Assembly: GCA_934572335.1 (NCBI GenBank)
Contig: CAKTKU010000006.1
Location: 15,725-79,724 of the forward strand
Length of the DNA stretch: 64,000 bases
Reading direction: 5' to 3'
Origin: an uncultured Oscillospiraceae bacterium
Lineage (GTDB): Bacteria; Bacillota; Clostridia; Oscillospirales; Oscillospiraceae
The position numbers and the translations under genes were made by a program. The notes beneath the pieces were generated by a model that was not told the origin of the DNA, did not search any database, and was given only the letters and a program-made list of their open reading frames with translations. This document shows positions 17,018 to 25,792 of this stretch, piece by piece (position 1 is the stretch's first letter; each line of letters opens with the position of its first letter).

Positions 17018-19090
17018 TTATATCTTCATGCAGACGTCCCAAGCACGCCAGATAACGGTGCGCAGGTTGCCGATGGCAACGCAGTCGCCGACGCGGTGGG
17101 CGTTCTTGTTGTCCTTGCCGCCGACGGGAGTGGGCACAAAGCCGATGCCGTTGACGACGCTGTCACACTCGACAAAGAAGGTCTCGCCGGTTTGAACGTT
17201 CTTCACGGTGCAGCCCTTGTCGGTGATCTCGGTGACGGTGGAGTGCAGGTACACGGGGACCTTGTGATACTCCATTGCGTCGCGGAGGTAGGAGGTGTTG
17301 GCAAGGCAGGTCGCCTGTGCGGCAACGAGGTCGCCCGCGTACTCGACGATGATGGGGTGCTTGCCGAAGTTCAGCAGCAGGTCATATGCCGCCTCGCAGG
17401 AGGACTGGCCGCCGCCGAGGAAGAGCACCTTGTCGCCCACGTCGACCTTGTCCTTGAGAACCTGCGTGAAGGTGAGTGCCTTCTCGAAGCCCTTGATGCC
17501 GGGCATGGTTCTGGGGACAGAGCCGGTGGCGACGATGATCTCGTCATAGCCGCGCATAGTGCCAAGATCGTTGACCTCGGTGTTGAGGCGAACGTCGATG
17601 CCCTCGCGCTCGATCTCCTTGAGGTACCAGCGGATGAGCTCCTTGTCGTTCTCCTTGAACGTCATGGCGGAGGCAGTCAGGAAGAGACCGCCCAGCTCGT
17701 TGGTCTTCTCAAAGATGGTGGGGATATGGCCGCGCTGCTTGAGGACAAGCGCGCACTCCATGCCGCCCACGCCGCCGCCGATGATGGCGACCTTCTTGGG
17801 CTTCTTGGTGGGGACGATCTTGTACTTGTTGTGCTGCATCGTGGTGGGGTTCAGGGCGCAGCGCGCAAGGTGCAGGGAGTCATCCAGCTTCTGCAGGTTG
17901 GAGGTTCCCTTGTACTTTGCGAAGTTGAAGCAGCCGTTGTGGCAGCGGATGCAGGGCTTGATGTCGTCCTCGCGGCCCTCTTTGATCTTGTGGATCCACT
18001 CATGGTCGACGAGGTTCTGACGCGCGATGGCGACAGCGTCGAGACGGCCGGCGGCGATCTCTTCTGCAGCTTTGACCGGGTCCATACGTCCGGCGCAGAC
18101 GACGGGCTTGTCAGTGAACTTCTTGATGTGCTCGACATACTCGAGGTTGCAGTTGTCGGGCATGTACTGAGGCGGATGTGCCCAGTACCAGGCGTCGTAA
18201 GTACCGTTGTCGCAGTTGAACATATCGTAGCCCGCATCGGCGAGGTACTTGATGGCCTTTTCAGACTCTTCCATGTCGCGGCCGAACTCTTCAAAGTCGG
18301 TCTCGTAAGGCATTGCGCCCTTGCCCCAAGTCTTCGTCTTGGAGACGACGGAGTAGCGCAGGGAGACGGGGAAATCCTTGCCGCAGGCGGCCTTTATCGC
18401 CTGTACGATCTCCACAGGGAAGCGGTAGCGGTTCTCGAACGACCCGCCGTACTCGTCCGTGCGGTAGTTCATGTTGGAAATGGTGAACTGGTCAAGCAGG
18501 TAGCCCTCGTGCACGGCGTGGATCTCAACGCCGTCAACGCCAGCGTCCATCAGCTTCTTCGCCGTCTTGGCAAAAGCGTCGACCTGATCGTGTATCTCCT
18601 TGACGGTCATCGGGCGGCTCTTCACGTCCTCTGCCCAGCGGTTGGGCGTGGCGGACGCGGACGCGCAGATGTAGTCAAGGTCGGCGACAGGGGAGGCAAG
18701 TCTGCCGAGCAGAGGGTGCTTGAGCAGCATGACCATGGGCTTGGTTATCGCCATGGAGCGCCCCATACCGGCGGCGAGCTGGACAAAGAGCTTTGCCCCG
18801 GTCTTGTGCAGCTCATCCATGTACGGCTTGAGATCCTTGAACATCTTGTCGTTCTGGTAGAGCCAGCGCCCGCCGATAGCGTCCTTGATGCACTGCATGC
18901 CGGGCAGTATGAGGCCTACGCCGTCCTGCGCGCGGTTGAGCAGGAAATAAGCGGCCTCCTTGTCAAGATGGCTCGGCTCCATCCAGCCGAAGAGCGAGGT
19001 GCCGCCCATGGAGCACTGGACGATGCGGTTGGGTATTTCCACATTGCCGATCTTCCACGGGGTGAACAGCGGTTCATACTTGGGATTCAT
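17018..19090 (-). CDS. FAD/FMN-dependent Old Yellow Enzyme-type oxidoreductase (enoate reductase/BaiH-like)
   Basis: A 690-residue cytoplasmic flavoenzyme. Its N-terminal FMN-binding TIM barrel (residues 1-~350) begins PLFTPWKIGNVEIPNRI, then comes a [4Fe-4S] site with the spacing CIRCHNGC...C (about residues 360-395). The C-terminal part binds FAD/NAD(P) (VAIIGGGVGGMECA, then VLFLGGGQSSCEAA). This is the architecture of 2-enoate reductase, 2,4-dienoyl-CoA reductase and the bile-acid enzymes BaiCD/BaiH. It probably reduces an unsaturated acid or steroid-like compound; which one cannot be told. The chosen ATG has AAGGAG six to seven bases upstream. It lies 77 bases after a TetR regulator on the same strand. 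Confidence 0.88.
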   Translation of the reverse strand: MNPKYEPLFTPWKIGNVEIPNRIVQCSMGGTSLFGWMEPSHLDKEAAYFLLNRAQDGVGLILPGMQCIKDAIGGRWLYQNDKMFKDLKPYMDELHKTGAKLFVQLAAGMGRSMAITKPMVMLLKHPLLGRLASPVADLDYICASASATPNRWAEDVKSRPMTVKEIHDQVDAFAKTAKKLMDAGVDGVEIHAVHEGYLLDQFTISNMNYRTDEYGGSFENRYRFPVEIVQAIKAACGKDFPVSLRYSVVSKTKTWGKGAMPYETDFEEFGRDMEESEKAIKYLADAGYDMFNCDNGTYDAWYWAHPPQYMPDNCNLEYVEHIKKFTDKPVVCAGRMDPVKAAEEIAAGRLDAVAIARQNLVDHEWIHKIKEGREDDIKPCIRCHNGCFNFAKYKGTSNLQKLDDSLHLARCALNPTTMQHNKYKIVPTKKPKKVAIIGGGVGGMECALVLKQRGHIPTIFEKTNELGGLFLTASAMTFKENDKELIRWYLKEIEREGIDVRLNTEVNDLGTMRGYDEIIVATGSVPRTMPGIKGFEKALTFTQVLKDKVDVGDKVLFLGGGQSSCEAAYDLLLNFGKHPIIVEYAGDLVAAQATCLANTSYLRDAMEYHKVPVYLHSTVTEITDKGCTVKNVQTGETFFVECDSVVNGIGFVPTPVGGKDNKNAHRVGDCVAIGNLRTVIWRAWDVCMKI

Positions 19091-19167
19091 GAAATTTCTC
19101 CTTCCATATGTATTATGGTCTCCATATATGACTGCGGCGGGGGACGGCCCCGCCGTAAAGTCCGGTG

Positions 19168-19806
19168 TCACTGCTTTGCGGAGAACTCCCGCGTGAACAT
19201 GTCGCACATCGCGCGCAGACGCTCGCGCGCGTCCAGCTCGTTCACGCTCGGCACGCCCACAGTCAGCCGCTGCATCATGCCGAGGATGGAGTCATAGGCG
19301 TTGTAGTACAGCTCCTTTATGTTCGCCTCCGGGTCGACCGTCCCATCGGCCAGCCCGCACCGCAGCGCGAGCGCCAGCGGCCCCGTATATGCCTCAAAGC
19401 GCTCAGGCGGGCGGTTGACAACATGGGTGTTCTTGCCGACGTTGAACAGTGCGACCTCCGCGTCCAGCGAAAAGCGTATGCCCTCCGGGTCGACGAACAG
19501 CAGCCCGGCGTAGCTGTTGAGGATGATGTTTATCTGCTCGATGCCGGTCATCGCCGTGTCGGCGCTGAGATGCTGCTCCAGCTCACGGGCGATGTGCGCC
19601 TTCGCGCGCTCCCAGTAGCAGAATGCCGCCGCAATGACAATGTCGCTCTTCGTGGCAAAGTAACGGTATACAGACCGCTCCGTCAGCCCTGCGGCGTCCG
19701 CGATCTCCGACACGCGCGTGTTGTTTATGCCCTTTTTGATAAAGCAGTCCAGCGCCTTTTCCGTGACGAGGCGTATGTTCTGCTCCCTCAGCTCCTCAAG
19801 TGACAT
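19168..19806 (-). CDS. TetR/AcrR family transcriptional regulator
   Basis: A 212-residue regulator. The N-terminal helix-turn-helix (VSEIADAAGLTERSVYRYFATKSDI, about residues 32-56) is canonical TetR; the C-terminal ligand domain is helical and unassigned. It is encoded directly upstream of the enoate reductase, suggesting that it senses that enzyme's substrate. A perfect palindrome at its own promoter supports autorepression and control of the whole pair. Confidence 0.9.
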   Translation of the reverse strand: MSLEELREQNIRLVTEKALDCFIKKGINNTRVSEIADAAGLTERSVYRYFATKSDIVIAAAFCYWERAKAHIARELEQHLSADTAMTGIEQINIILNSYAGLLFVDPEGIRFSLDAEVALFNVGKNTHVVNRPPERFEAYTGPLALALRCGLADGTVDPEANIKELYYNAYDSILGMMQRLTVGVPSVNELDARERLRAMCDMFTREFSAKQ

Positions 19807-19828
19807 TGCCCGACCTCTTCTTCAAAAA

Positions 19829-19879
19829 ATGTCATATCAACTGACATCTCCATTATACACAATATTTCCAAGATTGCAA
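19829..19879 (-). promoter_or_regulatory. Promoter with TetR-type operator
   Basis: On the minus strand, TTGCAA (19879-19874) and TATAAT (19857-19852) are 16 bases apart. Just past the -10 lies a perfect inverted repeat ATGTCA-N7-TGACAT (19829-19847) covering the expected transcription start. A repressor bound there would block the TetR-enoate reductase transcript. Confidence 0.65.
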
Positions 19880-20047
19880 GAGAAAAAACATAAACAAGCA
19901 TGGAGAAATGGGGCTCATTCTTGATTTTGGGTGATAAAAAGACCGCTGACTTTGCACATACAGCATAGCCAGCGGACGAAGAGTATAATTGTTTAATCTG
20001 AGAATCAGGTTACAAATCTCACGTCAGTAGATTTGCACCAAAGGTAA

Positions 20048-20617
20048 TTATTGTATTGATAAGAGCCTCTGTAAATACTTGATTGCTTGTTCCTTGTCAC
20101 AAGTGCTGTCTTTCACCGTTGACCACTGCCACACAAGGAACAGCGTATTGCTGTAATGGTCGGCAAGCAGTTCATTCGGAATATCTTTGTGCAGCGCATC
20201 CGGGCAATCCCTGAATATCCGCCGCATCTGGCTGTTCAGAAAGTTTCGGAAGCTGGAAAACATATAGCCGACCTCCGGATTGTGAGACAATACCCGGCTG
20301 ATCAATTCGGTGTTCTGTTTTGTAAAGGCGTAGATACGGTCAAAGAAAAGATACAGCATCTCATTTTCCGGTGCATGATGGTATTCCGAAAGTCCTATTT
20401 TCTCTGCAAGCGAGAGCCAGCAATAGTTCAGAAGGTCATATTTATCGTCAAAATAATTGTAGAAGGTCGCACGGGGGTACTGTGCCTGTTCGCACAGCTC
20501 GCCAACGGTGATTTCTTCAAATGATTTCCCCGACAAAAGCAAGAACATTGCACCGCTGAGTGCGTCAAGCGTTCGCTTGGCTCCCCGCGTGATAGGCTTT
20601 GAGAGATCGTATTTCAT
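20048..20617 (-). CDS. TetR/AcrR family transcriptional regulator
   Basis: A 189-residue regulator with the recognition region ITVGELCEQAQYPRATFYNYFDDKYDL (about residues 35-60). The C-terminal domain is helical, with many aromatic residues. The ATG at 20617 is preceded by AAAGGAA; longer upstream readings lack a site. It is divergent from an SDR/EFR1 pair and probably controls it from the shared 150-base region, where TGTCCA-type half-sites recur. Its base composition is more AT-rich than the core genome here. Confidence 0.85.
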   Translation of the reverse strand: MKYDLSKPITRGAKRTLDALSGAMFLLLSGKSFEEITVGELCEQAQYPRATFYNYFDDKYDLLNYCWLSLAEKIGLSEYHHAPENEMLYLFFDRIYAFTKQNTELISRVLSHNPEVGYMFSSFRNFLNSQMRRIFRDCPDALHKDIPNELLADHYSNTLFLVWQWSTVKDSTCDKEQAIKYLQRLLSIQ

Positions 20618-20768
20618 GGCGTTCCTTTTGCATTTTTTGAAATTTGTCCAAGGCTGAACATACGCCCCATTCTGTGTCTTGAAATGGACTTGATGATATT
20701 GTACCATAATAGCAGTTGATTTGCAAGTGTCCAAATATATACGCTTGTTTAACTATGGAGGAACAATT

Positions 20769-21212
20769 ATGAGTATTGCTGTGATTACCGGAGCATCATC
20801 CGGGCTCGGAGCCTGTTATGTGGACGCCGTAACCAAGGTGTTCCCGGAAATTGAGGAACTATGGCTGATTGCAAGGCGGGAAGATCGGCTGAAAGAGGTT
20901 GCGTCAAAGTCTTATGTGTCTGCGTTCTGTCTTGGCTTGCGCGAGGAATTGAAGCATCGGAGAATCAATGTATGTGCCATGTGTCCGGGGCTGATGCTCA
21001 CGGAAATGAATCAGCATAACGGAAAAGCCGAGCTGCCCAAGGGGCAAAAACGCTTGTCCGTCATTGATCCGAAGGTCGCTGCTGTGAAGTCGCTGAAAGC
21101 GGCAAAGAACGGTCGGGCGGTCTACACCACCGGGGCGTTCTATAAGTGCTACCGGCTGATTGCAAAACTTGTCCCGCATACACTGCTCGTGAAATTTGCG
21201 GGCTTAGGCTAA
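20769..21212 (+). CDS. Short-chain dehydrogenase/reductase with large internal deletion
   Basis: A 147-residue frame instead of the usual ~260. Residues 1-~45 are a normal SDR start, with the NAD-binding motif TGASSGLG and the IARREDRL strand-turn. The chain then jumps directly to the late SDR part (SKSYVSAF...LREELKHRRINVCAMCPG). About 100 residues are missing, including the NNAG and catalytic Ser segments and the Tyr of YxxxK, of which only the SK remains. The reading frame is kept, so this is a clean in-frame deletion. The protein is unlikely to be an active dehydrogenase and is probably a decaying gene. It is 12 bases from the EFR1 gene. Confidence 0.75.
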   Translation: MSIAVITGASSGLGACYVDAVTKVFPEIEELWLIARREDRLKEVASKSYVSAFCLGLREELKHRRINVCAMCPGLMLTEMNQHNGKAELPKGQKRLSVIDPKVAAVKSLKAAKNGRAVYTTGAFYKCYRLIAKLVPHTLLVKFAGLG

Positions 21213-21224
21213 GGAGATGAGAAT

Positions 21225-21980
21225 ATGATTTTCTATTTTTCCGCGACAGGAAACAGCAAATATGTCGCTGACCGCATTGCCGCCGCAATGGGCGATAAAA
21301 CCATATCTATTACCGATTGCTGCAAAGGAGGTAGCTTTTCCTTTGATGAAGCGGACAAAACGGTGGGGATCGTCAGCCCGACCTACGCTTGGGGCTTGCC
21401 GGTCATTGTTCGGGAGTTTCTGCAAAAGCTGACGCTGAGTACAAAGCCGGATTATCTCTGGTTCGCCGCGACCTACGGCACGACGCCGGGACAGACGGGG
21501 AGATTTACCGAGGATATTCTGAACGCCAATGGTCTTTCCGTCTCTGCGAAATTCAGCGTGAAAATGCCGGACACTTGGACACCCATATATGATCTGAGCG
21601 ACAAAAGCAAAGTACAGCGCATCAATGAAGCTGCAGAGCCGCAGATCGACCGTATCATCCGCGCAATACAAAATCGTACCTGCGGTGATTTTATGGAGAA
21701 CAAAACGCCGTTGCTTCTTGCAAAAGCGTTTTACGGTTTGGAATACGACTCCATGCGCAGGACAAGTCATTTCACGGTAGAAGATACCTGTATCGGCTGC
21801 GGGCTGTGCGCACGGAATTGTCCCGTTTCCGCCATCGAGATCCGGGAAAAAAGACCGGTTTGGGTCAAGGATGAATGCGTCATGTGCCTTCGCTGTCTGC
21901 ACCATTGCCCCAAATTCGCAATTCAGTATGGGAAACGCACGAAGCAGCACGGGCAATATGCGCATCCGGTTTCAAAATGA
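21225..21980 (+). CDS. EFR1 family flavodoxin-ferredoxin
   Basis: A 251-residue electron carrier. The N-terminal flavodoxin-like domain (MIFYFSATGNSKYVA) binds FMN through the TGNS loop. Two [4Fe-4S] ferredoxin motifs follow at the C terminus (CIGCGLCARNCP and CVMCLRCLHHCP). The EFR1 family is common in gut Clostridia and is presumed to pass electrons between flavin and iron-sulfur partners. It lies in a small operon with the broken SDR, divergent from a TetR gene. A clear AGGAGATGAGAAT site precedes the ATG. Confidence 0.9.
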   Translation: MIFYFSATGNSKYVADRIAAAMGDKTISITDCCKGGSFSFDEADKTVGIVSPTYAWGLPVIVREFLQKLTLSTKPDYLWFAATYGTTPGQTGRFTEDILNANGLSVSAKFSVKMPDTWTPIYDLSDKSKVQRINEAAEPQIDRIIRAIQNRTCGDFMENKTPLLLAKAFYGLEYDSMRRTSHFTVEDTCIGCGLCARNCPVSAIEIREKRPVWVKDECVMCLRCLHHCPKFAIQYGKRTKQHGQYAHPVSK

Positions 21981-22055
21981 GACCGGAGCATCACATCTTC
22001 TGCCGCCCTGCGCCGTTTTTACGAACACCTGTCTAAGCCTCCGGCGTCCTTTTCC

Positions 22056-22084
22056 TTGACACATATCCGCCGCCACAATATAAT
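22056..22084 (+). promoter_or_regulatory. Perfect-consensus sigma-70 promoter of bioY
   Basis: TTGACA and TATAAT are separated by exactly 17 bases. The start codon follows about 38 bases later with GGAGGAA ahead. No clear BirA-type operator is seen. Confidence 0.85.
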
Positions 22085-22122
22085 AAAGCGCATAGATAAG
22101 CGTTTTTTGACGGAGGAATACT

Positions 22123-22635
22123 ATGCGCACCAGAGACATGACCTATATCGCCCTCATGGCGGTCGTTATCAGCGTATGCTCATGGCTGAGCATTCCCATG
22201 ACCATCTCTTTCACCATGCAGACCTTTGCCGTTTTCACGGCGCTGCTGCTCCTCGGCGGCAAGCGCGGCTTTGCCGCGATCGTGATGTATGTGTTCATGG
22301 GTATGGTCGGGCTGCCGGTGTTCACGGGGTTCAAGAGCGGCATCGCCGCCATAACCGGCCCCACCGGCGGATATATCGTCGGCTTCATCCTCTGCGGCGC
22401 GTTCTACTGGCTGCTGGAGGGAAAGGTGAAGGGCTGGCTGCTGCTCGCCCTCGGCAACGTGATATGCTATATCTTCGGCACGGCGTGGTTCGTGTACGTG
22501 TACACAAGCTCCGGCAAGGCTACCACGTTCGGCGCGGCGCTTTTGATGTGCGTTGTGCCGTACATCGTGCCGGACGCGGTCAAGCTCGGTCTCGCGCTGC
22601 TGGTGTCCAAGCGCCTCAAGCCGCACATAAAGTGA
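22123..22635 (+). CDS. bioY: Biotin transporter BioY (ECF S component)
   Basis: A 170-residue, six-helix substrate-capture protein. The family motifs are present: FTMQTFAVF in the second segment and GPTGGYIVGF in the third. It binds biotin and works with shared energy-coupling proteins (EcfA, EcfA', EcfT) encoded elsewhere, since none is near. It stands alone under a perfect promoter and is followed by a palindromic terminator. Confidence 0.94.
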   Translation: MRTRDMTYIALMAVVISVCSWLSIPMTISFTMQTFAVFTALLLLGGKRGFAAIVMYVFMGMVGLPVFTGFKSGIAAITGPTGGYIVGFILCGAFYWLLEGKVKGWLLLALGNVICYIFGTAWFVYVYTSSGKATTFGAALLMCVVPYIVPDAVKLGLALLVSKRLKPHIK

Positions 22636-22650
22636 ATAGGGAATAGTATT

Positions 22651-22678
22651 GAAGCACGACTCGATCGAGTCGTGCTTC
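22651..22678. terminator. Palindromic bidirectional terminator
   Basis: A perfect 28-base palindrome built on GAAGCACGACTCGA and its complement, between the convergent bioY and araA genes. Confidence 0.75.
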
Positions 22679-22701
22679 TGCTGTTTGTGATTCAAAAGAA
22701 A

Positions 22702-24168
22702 TTATCTCAGCTTCCATGCAAGATCGTTCAGGAACAGCTCGTGCTCCAGTGCTTCAAGCGTTGTGTCCTTCGTGATGTGTACATACTCGATATCCATTAT
22801 CCGCGCCCAGTCGTGAAGCTGTTCCGGACTGACGTCATAGGAGAGCACGGTGTGGTGCGCGCCGCCTGCCGTTATCCAGCATTCCAGCCCCGCGGTAAGA
22901 TTCGGCATTGCCCGCCACATCACGCGCGCCACGGGCAGATTTGGCATCGGCATTATAGGCTTTACGCATTCGATGTCCTGCACGATCAGCCGCAACCGCC
23001 CGCCCATATCAACAAGCGACGCGACAAGAGCATTTCCCGCCTTGCCCTCAAACACAAGGCGCGCAGGGTCTTTTTCGTTCATGCCTATACCGAGCGGGTG
23101 CACCTCGATGCGCGGTCTGTCCGCGGCGATAGAGGGGCAGACCTCCAGCATATGCGCGCCGAGGCTGTATTCATTTCCTGGGACAAGATGATAGGTGTAG
23201 TCCTCCATGAAGGCGGAAGCGCCGTTGCCGCCTTCGCCCATGGATTTGAGTATGGCGGTCATCGCACTGACCTTCCAGTCACCCTCGCCGCCATAGCCGT
23301 AGCCCTGCGCCATAAGATGCTGTGACGCGAGCCCCGGAAGCTGCTCCATCCCGTAGAGATCCTGAAACGTATTCGAGAACGCGTGGCAGCCCTCACAATC
23401 CAGCATCCTCTTTATGGCGAGCTCCTCGCGCGCCTGATAGCGGATGGCGTCAATATTGTCTGAGGAGAAATCATAGGCGGCGCGGTATTCGTCCATCAGT
23501 GCATCTATATCCGTTTCAGTGACCGCGTCCATCTCACGCACGAGATCGCCGACTGCCCATGTGTTGACCTGCCATCCGAGCTTGCGCTGAACCTCCACTT
23601 TGTCGCCCTCGGTAACTGCTACCTCGCGCATATTGTCGCCAAAACGCATTACCTTGAGCGAACGGGAAAATGCAGCACCGACCGCAGCGCGCATCCAGCT
23701 GCCGAGACGTGCCTGAACGTCTTCATTCTCCCAGTAGCCCGCTATTATCTTGCGCGGAATGCGAAGCCGTGCGCCGATAAAGCCGTGCTCACGGTCGCCG
23801 TGCGCTGCCTGGTTGAGATTCATGAAGTCCATGTCTATCTCATTGTTCGGTATCTCGCGGTTGTACTGCGTGGCAAAGTGACACCACGGCTTTTGAAGCA
23901 GCTCAAGTCCGTTTATCCACATTTTTGACGGTGAAAACGTGTGGCACCATGTTATTACACCCGCACAGCTGTCGCAGTAGTTTGCCTCGCGCACGACGTC
24001 TATGATCTCATTGTTGCTTTTTGCCGTCACCTTGTATATCAGCGGGTAGGGGAGCGCTGCGCTCAGCTTTGCCGCCATCTCGCCGGCACGGCTCGCTACG
24101 GTCTCAAGCACCTCTTCGCCGTACAGCGTCTGAGAGCCGACGACAAACCAAAATTCGTAATTTTTCAC
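22702..24168 (-). CDS. araA: L-arabinose isomerase
   Basis: A 488-residue cytoplasmic enzyme converting L-arabinose to L-ribulose with a divalent metal. The start FWFVVGSQTLYGEEVL and the GVITWCHTFSPSKMWI segment are diagnostic. The metal and catalytic positions lie in the conserved EGGNG/EDYTYHL and HMLEVCPS segments. The start is taken as GTG at 24168, because the ATGs just upstream sit inside the AGGAGG site. It follows the FGGY kinase on the same strand with almost no gap, forming an isomerase-kinase pair. Confidence 0.96.
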   Translation of the reverse strand: MKNYEFWFVVGSQTLYGEEVLETVASRAGEMAAKLSAALPYPLIYKVTAKSNNEIIDVVREANYCDSCAGVITWCHTFSPSKMWINGLELLQKPWCHFATQYNREIPNNEIDMDFMNLNQAAHGDREHGFIGARLRIPRKIIAGYWENEDVQARLGSWMRAAVGAAFSRSLKVMRFGDNMREVAVTEGDKVEVQRKLGWQVNTWAVGDLVREMDAVTETDIDALMDEYRAAYDFSSDNIDAIRYQAREELAIKRMLDCEGCHAFSNTFQDLYGMEQLPGLASQHLMAQGYGYGGEGDWKVSAMTAILKSMGEGGNGASAFMEDYTYHLVPGNEYSLGAHMLEVCPSIAADRPRIEVHPLGIGMNEKDPARLVFEGKAGNALVASLVDMGGRLRLIVQDIECVKPIMPMPNLPVARVMWRAMPNLTAGLECWITAGGAHHTVLSYDVSPEQLHDWARIMDIEYVHITKDTTLEALEHELFLNDLAWKLR

Positions 24169-24179
24169 GCTGTTCCTCC

Positions 24180-25706
24180 TCATGTATATTTTGCTGCGGC
24201 TTCCTCTGCGCGCAGAGCCTTTTTATATCTGCCGAGATATTGGATAAAGCCCTCAACATCCTCTATGTACGGGGTGACCGTAACCGTTTCGGCGTTTGCG
24301 AATACCTTTAAATCCAGAAACCCGGCGAGTGAGTATTTTTCACGGTAGGGCTTGTATGCCGCGAGCAGCGCCATGCCGTAAGGACCGCCCTCCCCGGCGG
24401 ACGACATCAGCGTCACCGGCACGCCGCATGCGGCGGACATCAGCCGCTGCCCCACGCCGGGCGTTTTGAAAAAGCCGCCGTGACCGACAAGCGTGTCTAC
24501 CCTGACGCCGTCCTGCGAGAGTATATCCATCCCAAGGCGCAGCGTTGCCAGCGGGGAGAGAAGCATCGCGCGCATCAGGTTTGCCAGCGTAAAGTGCGCC
24601 TCCGGGCGGCGCAGCACCATGGGGCGTCCCTCATCCAGCCCGGTTATCACCTCTCCCGCAAGGTAATTGAACACGGTGATCCCGCCGCAGTCAGCGTCGC
24701 CGTTCAGGCTTTCCGCGTATAGCTTTGTATACAGCTCGCCGGTGTTCGGAGCTGCACCGAAGAGCGCCGCCGCCTCTCGAAGTATTCCGACCCATGCGTT
24801 CATGTCATTTGTTCCGTTGTTGCAGTGCACCATTGCGGCATAGCGCCCGTCCGGCGTCGCCACGAGGTCTATTTCGGGATATATCCGCGTCAGCGGGCGC
24901 TCTAGCACGAGCATTGCAAACATTGATGTGCCCGCGGACACGTTCCCAGTCCGTGCCTTTATCGCGTTGCTGGCGGTCATGCCGGTCTCCGCGTCGCCCT
25001 CGCAGGGGACAAACGGAGTGCCGGCAGGCAGCGCACCGCCGAGGAGCGCAGCTCCGTTTGCGGTCAGTTTGCCCGCGTTGTCTCCGGCGAGGAGAACATC
25101 GGGCAGAATGTCCCTTATCTTCCAGCCGAGACCGCGCGGCGCGATGAGCGCGTCGAATTTATCCAGCATTGCGCCGTCATAGCTTTGAGTGTTCACGTCT
25201 ATCGGAATTATCCCGGACGCCTCGCCTATGCCCACGGCGTTCACGCCGGTCAGCATATGGTGCACATATCCCGCCAGCGTTGTGATATGCGCGATGTGCC
25301 TGACGTGCTCTTCGCCGTTGAGTATCGCCTGATACAAATGCGCAATGCTCCAGCGCTGAGGTATGTTGAAGCCGAACAGCGCCGTCAGCGCGGCGGCGGC
25401 GTCGGCGGTCATGGTGTTCTGCCATGTGCGGAACGGCACGAGCAGCTGCCAGTCCTTGTCGAACGCGAGGTAGCCGTGCATCATCGCCGATATGCCGGCG
25501 GCACGCGGCGCCTCTCCGGCGAGCGGTGCAAGTGCGGCGCGCAGCCCGGTCCAGACCTCGTCAAGGGAGTAAGTCCATATGCCGTCCCTGTGCTCGCTAT
25601 GCCATGTGTAGTCGCCCGCCGCAGTTGGGCGAAAGCATTCGTCAATGCCGACAGCTTTTATCCGTGTCGAGCCAAGCTCGACACCCAGAAAGTGTACATT
25701 GCCCAT
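24180..25706 (-). CDS. FGGY family carbohydrate kinase, probable L-ribulokinase
   Basis: A 508-residue sugar kinase of the actin-like FGGY fold. The N-terminal phosphate loop is GVELGSTRIKAVGID; the second domain begins near the GNVSAGTSMF segment, and a C-terminal GGFFKTPG motif binds the nucleotide. Domain order and length fit xylulokinase/ribulokinase relatives. Because araA follows directly, L-ribulose is the likely substrate, giving L-ribulose 5-phosphate. It resembles the clostridial non-classical ribulokinase type more than E. coli AraB; no epimerase (araD) or transporter is seen nearby. Confidence 0.85.
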   Translation of the reverse strand: MGNVHFLGVELGSTRIKAVGIDECFRPTAAGDYTWHSEHRDGIWTYSLDEVWTGLRAALAPLAGEAPRAAGISAMMHGYLAFDKDWQLLVPFRTWQNTMTADAAAALTALFGFNIPQRWSIAHLYQAILNGEEHVRHIAHITTLAGYVHHMLTGVNAVGIGEASGIIPIDVNTQSYDGAMLDKFDALIAPRGLGWKIRDILPDVLLAGDNAGKLTANGAALLGGALPAGTPFVPCEGDAETGMTASNAIKARTGNVSAGTSMFAMLVLERPLTRIYPEIDLVATPDGRYAAMVHCNNGTNDMNAWVGILREAAALFGAAPNTGELYTKLYAESLNGDADCGGITVFNYLAGEVITGLDEGRPMVLRRPEAHFTLANLMRAMLLSPLATLRLGMDILSQDGVRVDTLVGHGGFFKTPGVGQRLMSAACGVPVTLMSSAGEGGPYGMALLAAYKPYREKYSLAGFLDLKVFANAETVTVTPYIEDVEGFIQYLGRYKKALRAEEAAAKYT

Positions 25707-25792
25707 GTGAGCTCCTTAATATAGTCAGGATTGTTTTTTGCAAAAGGCTGCCGGCGAACGGCAGCCTTTTGTGGGAAAAACTGGTGTGCGGA

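Noticed and set aside
16943..19297. A 784-codon plus-strand open frame opposite the enoate reductase
   Set aside because: It is a mirror of a well-supported minus-strand gene in GC-rich DNA, has low-complexity Leu/Val/Asp composition and no ribosome binding site.
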